Below, piece after piece: positions 35,615 through 44,100 of a stretch of DNA of 64,000 nucleotides (position 1 is the first letter of the stretch; every line of letters begins with the position of its first letter). The DNA comes from Streptomyces sp. NBC_00234 (lineage in GTDB: Bacteria; Actinomycetota; Actinomycetes; Streptomycetales; Streptomycetaceae): positions 744,001 to 808,000 of the forward strand of contig NZ_CP108101.1 in assembly GCF_036195325.1 (NCBI RefSeq), given 5' to 3'. Position numbers and translations under genes: made by a program. The notes beneath the pieces were generated by a model. The model worked only from the letters and a program-made list of their open reading frames with translations. It was not told the origin of the DNA and did not search any database.

Positions 35615-37251
35615 TTGTCTCTCCCGTCGAGCAGCCGGGCCAGTTCCTGTCGGGCGTTCTTGCCGTGCTGGGTCAGCGGGAACTCGGCCAGCGCACGGCA
35701 GATCGCCGGTACCTTGGCCGGCTCCAGACGGACCGCGAGTTCCTTGATGACGACCCTGGGGTCGAGTTCGGTCTCCACGAAGAGCGCGAGATCGTGCCGG
35801 TCGCCGGGCGGGACCGCCGCGGCGGCCCGGACACCGGGGATGTCCATGGCGGCGGCTTCGATCTCCAGCGTGCTCATGCGGAAGCCCTTGCGCTTGAACA
35901 TGTCGTCGCGCCGGCCGCGGAAGTAGAGGTAGCCGTCGGCGTCGAGGCTGCCGTAGTCGCCGGTGTGCAGCCGCAGCTGCCCGGACTCCGCGTCGCGACG
36001 GAAGGTCCGTGCGCTCAGCTCGGGGGCGCCCCAGTAGCCGGGCATCACATGACCGCCCTCGGCCACGATCTCGCCGGTCTCGCCGACCGGCACCGGACGA
36101 CCTTGCTCGTCCAGGATCAGGACCCGCGTGCCGGGCAGGGGCAGCCCGACGGCGTCGGGTCGCTCCTGGTCCTCCTCGGGGGGCATCACGGTGATCCGCT
36201 TGGCCTCGGTCTGGCCGTACTGGCGGACCACCCGTGAGCCGGGAAAGAGGTCCCGCAGCTCGTCGATGACCGAGGGCGGCAGCGCGGCTCCGGTGTTGGT
36301 GAACATCCGGACCGGGGGCACCTGACCGTCGGCACGGCGTCCCAGCTTGACGATCATGCTGGCGAGAGAGGGCACGGTGGGGACCACGGTCGCGCCGACC
36401 TCGCGCATCCGGCGCAGCAGGAGCAGGTCCTCCGCCCGGTCGGCGAGCACGATCTCGCTGCCGACGGCGCAGCTCATCAGGACCTTGTACAGGCCGTAGT
36501 CCCAGGACATCGGGAAGCGGCAGAACACCACGTCGTCCGCGCGGTAGCCGAGGGAGCTCACCAGCGCCCGGGTGGCGAAGGTGACCTGGGCGTGCGGACA
36601 GATCACCGCCTTCGGTGCCGCGGTGCTGCCCGAGGTGTAGATGAGGGCCGCCGGGTCCTCGGACCGCAGCGGGACCGGGGCCGTGCGGACCCCGCTGTCA
36701 CGCAGCGCGGCGATCTCCGGCCAGATCTCCTCGAACAGGGTGCGGGACACCGGCCCGGCGGGGGCGTCGCCCTCGGCGGGGAGGATGAGTTCGCCCGCGC
36801 GGGCATCGCCGTCGTGGTCCGTGACGAACAGGGCCGGGCGGCAGTTCGCCACCACGGACCGCAGGTGGAACGGCTTCATCGCGGGGTTGAGCGGCACGAA
36901 GATGACTCCGCGGCGGGAGGCGCCGTAGAACATCGCCGCAAGTTCCCGGCCGGTGGGCAGCTGAACGACGAGCCGGTCCCCCGCTCCGAGACCGTGCCGC
37001 TCCAGCCAGACGGCCACGGCATGGCTCGCCTCGTCCAGTTCGGCGTAGCTCCACCGCCCGTCCGCGTCCCGGACAGCCGGTGCGTGGGGGGTGGCGGCTA
37101 CGGCTTTGTCGAGCAGTTCATGGACGAATTCACCACCAGGGCCGTCGGCCGCCTCCGCGGCTCCGCCCACGGCTGGTATCTCGTCCGCACCTTCGATATC
37201 CGTGGCAGTGCCCGCCGACCGGCTGCCGCCCACGTGCGCATGGCTGTCCAT
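35611..37251 (-). CDS. Acyl/aminoacyl-AMP ligase for the beta-amino acid starter (VinN-like or VinM-like)
   Basis: 546-aa ANL-family adenylating enzyme. It shows the P-loop YTSGSTAAPK (~204), the A5-type motif YGQTEAKR, LHTGDYGSLDADGYLYFRGR (A7/A8) and a C-terminal catalytic lysine in LTQHGKNARQE (~528). FPMSWDYGLYK (~249) carries the Asp that in VinN-type enzymes contacts the beta-amino group. The start at MDSHAHVGG (37249-37251) is preferred over two upstream in-frame starts because it has GGGG 7 nt upstream and follows the predicted promoter. It is the first gene of the operon. Most likely it adenylates 3-methylaspartate and loads it onto a discrete ACP; a VinM-type role, adding a protecting amino acid, is the alternative. 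The N-terminal ~35 residues are unconserved in appearance. Confidence 0.85.
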   Translation of the reverse strand: MDSHAHVGGSRSAGTATDIEGADEIPAVGGAAEAADGPGGEFVHELLDKAVAATPHAPAVRDADGRWSYAELDEASHAVAVWLERHGLGAGDRLVVQLPTGRELAAMFYGASRRGVIFVPLNPAMKPFHLRSVVANCRPALFVTDHDGDARAGELILPAEGDAPAGPVSRTLFEEIWPEIAALRDSGVRTAPVPLRSEDPAALIYTSGSTAAPKAVICPHAQVTFATRALVSSLGYRADDVVFCRFPMSWDYGLYKVLMSCAVGSEIVLADRAEDLLLLRRMREVGATVVPTVPSLASMIVKLGRRADGQVPPVRMFTNTGAALPPSVIDELRDLFPGSRVVRQYGQTEAKRITVMPPEEDQERPDAVGLPLPGTRVLILDEQGRPVPVGETGEIVAEGGHVMPGYWGAPELSARTFRRDAESGQLRLHTGDYGSLDADGYLYFRGRRDDMFKRKGFRMSTLEIEAAAMDIPGVRAAAAVPPGDRHDLALFVETELDPRVVIKELAVRLEPAKVPAICRALAEFPLTQHGKNARQELARLLDGRDK

Positions 37252-37295
37252 TTCCAGACCCCGTCTCATAGCCCCGAAAACTGGCGACGGGGCAA

Positions 37296-37354
37296 ACCGT
37301 AGAGACATTCGAACCGCGCTCCACACCCCTAGCCGCCCTTAATCACCCCTGGGT
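37296..37354 (-). promoter_or_regulatory. Putative activator-dependent promoter of the starter-unit operon
   Basis: On the minus strand there are three direct repeats at exact 10-bp spacing: CCAGGGGT (37345-37352), TTAAGGGC (37335-37342) and CTAGGGGT (37325-37332). CTAGGGGTGT is followed after 21 bp by TACGGT (37296-37301), a TAnnnT -10. The plus-strand stretch ACCCCTAGCCGCCCYTA (37325-37341) matches 4189-4205 at 16 of 17 bases. The predicted leader is about 40 nt. Confidence 0.62.
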
Positions 37355-38114
37355 AACTGCGTCACCACGACGCCCGGTGATGCGGTGAATGCGAGGTGAC
37401 CGCAGCAGACGAAAAGCACGTCTCCGCACGTGGCGAGGGATGCCACGGGGCACCCGGTCGAGCCATGACCGGGCTCCCGCAGACCGCTACGGGGCCTGGT
37501 CGGACCACTGGGGTACGCGAAGGGACCACGGCCGCGGACACTCCACGGCAGCCGATGTCCGTACGCCGGGTCGTCGCGTCGTTGATTCGTCGCGTCGTCG
37601 GGATCACTCACGGCCTCGGCACGGCGCGGGCGGGTCAGCACGCATGCGATAGCGCGGCAGCCATTACCCGGATGGCTGCGGTAAGACGAATTCCCTGCGC
37701 TCTTCAGGGCTCAGAAACCGCCGGTCCCACTCACGCGCCCGAACATCGTCCCCATGGCCGGATCTGCACGCCGAGTCCACCTTCTCGCGCGCATTACACC
37801 ATCGGACCAGTCGATCGCCAGGCGGCACAGAAATGGGGCATGTCGACCCCTCATCAGCGGGCCGCCATCAGTGAAATGACCTATATGCGTAATCGGTTGA
37901 CGAAGTATCAGCCCCATGATGCAAGATCACCCCGCCACGATTGGTTGCTTCCGGCGAGGCCAATTTCCGCATGCGGAAATTGGCCTGATTCGGCATTTCC
38001 TGAGGTGCCCCGGTCGAACTCAGGTCCACACGACCGGCGGCGCAGTGGCCACGCCGGCGTGCCAGAGCTCCCCTTTCGCGTGCGCGCGGGAGGGGCGCTG
38101 ATGAAGGGAATGGC
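37355..38114. other. Non-coding region between the PKS cluster and the Rhs gene
   Basis: About 0.76 kb with no convincing gene: open frames here lack family resemblance and SD sites. It contains a TTGACG hexamer at 37897-37902 with only a poor -10 downstream, and the palindrome at 37957-37986. It probably marks the edge of the polyketide cluster. Confidence 0.6.
37957..37986. promoter_or_regulatory. Perfect 30-bp palindrome upstream of the Rhs gene
   Basis: AGGCCAATTTCCGCA followed at once by its exact reverse complement, with no loop and no mismatch, 128 bp before the Rhs start codon. A hairpin without a loop is unlikely to be a terminator. It looks like a dimeric regulator operator or a cruciform site. 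Confidence 0.6.
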
Positions 38115-41100
38115 GTGAAAGTCAGATTCGGGCGGGCTGCTGCCTGCCTTGTGGTGTCGGCGGTCGCTTCGACGTTGTTGCCGCAAGTCGCTTATGCGGC
38201 TGAGGTGTCGGGCGATGACGGCAGCGGAATCGTCGATGCCGTCAAGGGCTGGTTCTCCGACAGTGAGGGCGAGAACGAGCCAGAGGCGCCCAGGACGGGT
38301 GGAAGTCCTCTTCTGCCGAGCCGGGAGAAGCTGCCGGTGGGGAAGGCGGCTCCGAAGGCGAAGCGGGTTGCGGAGCTGACGGACCGGCGGACGGCGAATC
38401 AGCGGTTCTGGCGGTTGTCGGACGGCCGGGTGCAGACCGAGGTGTCGGTCGAGCCGACCGGCTACCGCTCGGGGAAGTCGTTCAAGAACATTGATCCGAC
38501 GGTCACCGAGACCGACGCCAAGGGCTTCGCGCTGGCGAACACGACGAACGCGGCGCGCAGTTGGTTCGGTACGGACGCGGGGAAGCTGCTGCGTTTCGAG
38601 GCCGACGGCCATGCGGTGACGCTGGGCCTTCAGGGTGCGGGAAAGCTCGCACCGGTGGCCGACGGCAACACCGTGACGTACAAGAACGCGGTGCCGGGCG
38701 CGGACCTGTCCTATGTGGTGGGTCCGGGCCGGGTGAAGGAGAACATCGTTCTCGCGGAGCGGCCCACGGGTCCGGTGTCGTTCACGTTCACGCTGGACGC
38801 GGGCGGGCTGACGCCGAAGTCGGGCAAGGACGGCTCGGTCGAGTTCTACGGCGAGGCTCCGAATCCGGTTCTCGTGATTCCCGCCGCGTTCATGACGGAC
38901 GCGAAGAAGACCGCGACCGCCCCCTACGGTGCCGGTTACAGCCCCGCCGTGGAGCAGAAGCTCACCAAGTCCGGTAAGGACTGGAAGCTGACGGTCACAC
39001 CGGATGCGAAGTGGCTGGCCGCGAAGGAGCGGCAGTACCCGGTCACGGTCGATCCGACGATCACGATTGCGCCGACGCCGTCTTCGGCGCAGGACGTGAT
39101 GATTTCCTCGGACGGCCCGGCGTCGAACTACGACGACAACTGGCGCCTGTCGGTCGGTAATACGAGTACGGGCTCCTCGCGGGCCCTGATCCGCTTCCCC
39201 CTCGGCACCGTCCCGGCGGGTACCAAGCTGGATTCGGCCGATCTGAAGCTGTACTACGACCAGACGCACACCGCGGGTGACACCGAGGTGCAGCTGGAGG
39301 CGCACCGGGCCACGCAGCCGTGGTCCGAGGCGGACGCGACGTGGAACAGCGCGAACACCTTCACCGGTGAGCTGTCCGGTACCTCGGTGCTCGTCGATGA
39401 CGGTGACGCGGGGCGGACCGCTGCGGTGGGTGCCTGGCCGGCGTCGGCGAACACGGCGTACACGCAGTACGCGACGAACCAGGACTACCTCTACAACAAG
39501 GACACGGTCGCCGGGGACACCTACACCTGGCAGCCGAGCCTTCCGGAGGACGGTGACTACCAGGTCGAGACGCACTACGTCCCGGCCACCGACCGTGCCA
39601 CCAACACCCCCTACACCGTGACCTACAACGGTGGGACCAAGGCGTACACGGTCAATCAGCAGGCCGGCACCGCCGGTGTGTGGAAGACCCTGGGTACGCA
39701 CCCGTTCAAGGCGGGCACCCTCGGCAAGATCGTCCTCGGTGACGGTCCCGCCTCCACGACGACGACCGTTCTGGCCGACGCCGTCCGCTTCACGAAGGGC
39801 GGTGTGGTCACGAAGAAGCCCAATGAGCTCAACGCGTGGCACACCTTCCCGGTGACCAAGACGGTCCAGTCGTGGATCGACGGGACGAACACCAACAACG
39901 GTTTCGTCATCAAGGCCGGTGACGAGAGCGCGAACGGCCCCAAGGGCGGGCCGCGTTACGAGGGCAGCGAGTTCGGCTACGCGGGCGAGTCCGCGAACTA
40001 CCCCAAGCTCGTGCTGACCTACGGCCGCCAGGGCGTCGACCTCGCCGCCCCGACGACCATCCACGACACCGGCGCGGAGCTGAACTGGTCGACGTACGTC
40101 GACCCGTCCGCCGCGAACACGGATGACGACCTGGTCGAGTACCAGGTCCACCGCTCGATCAACCAGACGTTCACCCCGTCCGCCGCCACGATGGTCGCTC
40201 CCGTCGCACCGGGTACCACGGCCTTCACCGACACGTCCGCCGTGCCGACCAAGGCCGACGATCCGGATCCGTTCGGTCGTGCGTACTACTACATGATCGC
40301 GGTGAAGACGAAGGACCGTCAGGTCCTGCCCGCGCAGACGCAGTTGGTCAGGCTCCCCAAGGCGGGGCGCACGACCAAGGTGCTGGAAGCGTCCGCGGAC
40401 ACCACTCTCTCCTCGGCTGAGCCCGCGCTCGCGCATGACACGCTCACCGAGGGTGGTCCGCAGACCTGGATCTCGGCGGGGAACAACTCCCTCACCTACG
40501 GTGACACCCGTGCGCTGCTGAAGTTCCCGGCGCTGGGCATCCCCGCGACCGCACGCGTCCTGGATGCGACGGTACGGCTCTGGGGTACTCAGACCAGCCA
40601 GGAAAACGCTGGTGCGATCTACGAACTGAAGCCCCTGACGAAGGACTTCGACGAGACCGCCACCTGGACCAAGGCGAACGCGACGACCAACTGGACCGCT
40701 CCGGGCGGTGACGTCGGTGCGACCGTGTCGGACACCGGGTCGATGACGAACGACCCGGCCCGCCACGACTGGAACGTCACCTCGCTCGCCCAGTCCTGGG
40801 TGACCACCCCGGCGTCCCAGAAGGGCGTCGCCATCAAGATGGCCGACGAGTCCCTCCAGCAGGAACGCACCCTGTTCCTGTCCTCCGAGGGCGCCGAGGC
40901 CAAGCTCCACCCGAAGATCGTCGTCACGTACATCGACTCGACGACCGCCTCGACGTACTTCGCGCCGCAGACCCCGGCCCGGATGACGCCGAACACCACC
41001 TACACGGTCGACTTCAACCTCACCAACACCACGTCCTCGGCGTGGGCGGCCGGTGAGCGGGAGCTGTCCTACACCTGGAAGCTGCCCGACGGCACGGACG

Positions 41101-44100
41101 TGACCAACGGTGGCAACCAGATCGCCACGCCGGTCCCGGCACTGGATCCCGGCGAGTCCGCCGCCCTCCAGGCTCAGGTGAAGACCCCGATCAACTCGGA
41201 CTCCGGGAACAAGCGCACCGACTACGTCCTGGGCTGGGACGTCCGCAAGATATCCGACGGCTCCTGGCTGTCGGCCGGTACCGGTGCCATTCCGTCCCTG
41301 GTGCAGAACGTCGCGGTCGAGGATCCCACCTCCAACACCCTCGGGATGGAGAAGTTCTACTCCTACACCGGCAAGAACACCGGTGCCGGCTCGACGGTGA
41401 TGAACAACCTCTCGGCCGGTAACAGCGTCTGGTCGTACAACGCGTTCACCAACCCCGGTCGCGGGCTCACGACCTTCGCGCGGTTCGCCTACAACTCCCT
41501 CGACACATCCGACACCGTTCTCGGTGCGGGCTGGTCGGGGCAGGCCGCCGGTCCCATCCGGATGGGTGCACCGCTGGAGTTCCACCCCAAGCCCCACCCG
41601 ACCGAGATCAGGCTCCCCGACGGCGACGGCACCACCCACGTCTTCCGTGAGCAGCCCGACGGCAGCTGGAAGGCCCCGGCCGGTGTCCACTACAAGCTGG
41701 CCGCCAAGCCGGGACTGGACTGCACCCCGCTGAAGGACCCGGTTCCCGACGCGTGGACGCTGACGCGCCCCGACGGCACTCGGTTCATTTTCGGCTGCGA
41801 CGGCTACATGACGTCGACCGTCGACAACAACGGCAACGCGCAGACTCACACGTACGAAGAGCGCAAGTCCAACAACAAGCCGACCAAGTTCCTGACCTAC
41901 ATCACGGACCCGGCCGGCCGTCAGTCGCTCACCGTCGAGTACTACAAGAAGGGTGACGCGTCCTACGACTACATCAACGACTCGGGCGCGAAGGTCACCG
42001 GCTCGAACCTGACCAACTCCAAGATCTACGACCACGTGAAGTCCATGACGGACATCTCGGGCCGCAAGATCTCCTTCTACTACACCGACAAGGGCCTGCT
42101 CGGCCAGCTCACCGACGGTGTCGGCTCCAGCCAGCCGAAGAACTTCAAGTTCACCTACGACGCCACCCAGGGCAACAAGAACGTCAAGCTGGTCAAGGCC
42201 GTCGACCCGCGGGGCAATGGCACCTCGCTGGCCTACAACACACCGCAGGCCGGTGACGACCCGAAGTTCCACTGGTGGACCAAGAGTGTCACCGACCGGC
42301 TGAACAACGCCTCGACGTACGTCTACCAGGCGAACGCCTCGAACGCGAAGTTCATCGACGCCAAGGTCACCGACGCCGAGGGCCGCGCCACCAACTATGT
42401 GCTCGACGACTTCGGCCGTCAGGTGCAGGTCACGAACGCCAAGTCCGAGACCACCAAGATGAACTGGGACGCGGACAACAGCGTCACGTACATCGAGGAG
42501 GCCAACGGAGCCAAGTCGGCCTTCTGCTACGACCAGAAGACCGGCTACCCGCTGCGTGAGTGGGACGCCGAGACGACCAAGAGCTGGACGTCCGCGCAGC
42601 TGGTCGCCACCTACTACTGCGACCCGGCCAACGAGGGCAGCCTGCCCGGCGCGGCCAAGTTCGCCTACACCACCCGCCTGGACGGCTACTCGGCGGACCT
42701 GACCGTCAAGACGTCCCCGGAGGGCCGCAAGTGGAACTTCGGCTATGACTCCTTCGGCAACCTGACGGCGGTCACCGACCCCAAGGGTGTCGCCACCACG
42801 ACGGTGGGCGACTACACCACGAAGTACGAGTACGACGTCTACGGCCAGCAGACCAGGACCGTCGACGCCAACGGCAACTCGAGCGTGAACGCGGACTTCG
42901 AACCCAGTGGGTATCCGAAGACGATCACGGACGCGGAGAACCACGCCACGACGTTCGTCTACGACGAGCGGGGCCAGGTCACCACGGTCACCGACGCCCT
43001 GCAGAAGACCACCACGCAGACCTACGACACCTTCGGCCGACCGATGGTCAGCAAGGTGCCGAAGGACCAGGCGGCCGGGGTCTACATCACCACGCTGGCG
43101 CCCGACTACGACGCCAACGACAACGTCACCCGGTCCACCGACCCGGCGGGTGTGCCCACCACCGCGGTGTACGACGCAGGGGACCAGCTCAAGGAATCCA
43201 CGGGCCCCGACAACAACGTCATCGGCCGCAAGACCGCCTACACCTACGACAAGGTCGGCAACCTCAAGACGACGACCGAGCCCAAGGGCGTGGCCACCAC
43301 CACGGACGCCACGGACTTCGTCACCACCAACCACTACGACGCCGCCTACCAGCTCACCAGCGTGGTGGACTCCAAGGGCGACAAGCTCTCCTACGAGTAC
43401 GACAACGTCGGCAACATGGTGACGGTCGTCGACCCGAAGAAGAACGCCACCGCCGACACCACCGACTACACGTCCAAGTCCACGTACGACCTCAACCACC
43501 GGGTCGTCAAGGGAACCGACTCGGCGGGCAAGTACACCACCACGGTGTACGACAAGGACTCGCTGGTGGTCGCGGCCACGGACAAGGAGCGCAACAAGAC
43601 CGAGCTCCTCTACGACGAGCGTTCCATGCCCGTCGAGAAGAAGGAGCCCTACGAGGGCACCACGGTCCGCAGCACCAAGTTCGAGTACGACCAGGTCGGC
43701 AACCGGACCAAGGTCATCACCCCGCGCGGCGTGAACACCTCCAACACCGAGGACTTCACCCTCCGCACGGAGTACGACAAACTCAGCCGGGCGGTCAAGG
43801 AGTTCCAGCCCTACGACCCGGCCGATGCCCGCTTCAACAGCCCGAACGTCTACACCCAGACGGTGTTCGACGCTGTCGGCCAGGTGACCAAGGTGTCGGC
43901 GCCGCCGTCGTCGGGCGAGACGGCCCGTAACGAGACCACCTACACCTACTTCGACAACGGCTCGGTCAGAACGTCCACCGACACGTGGGACATCCGGACC
44001 GCGTACGAGTACGACACCAGCGGCCGGCAGACCACGCGCACCCTGACCGGTGCGGGCGGCTCGCCCTCGCGGACCATGACCACCGGCTACTGGCCGGACG

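Noticed and set aside
37396..38118. 240-codon plus-strand frame before the Rhs gene
   Set aside because: No SD, no recognisable domain, irregular composition; it runs across the palindrome and the Rhs start region.
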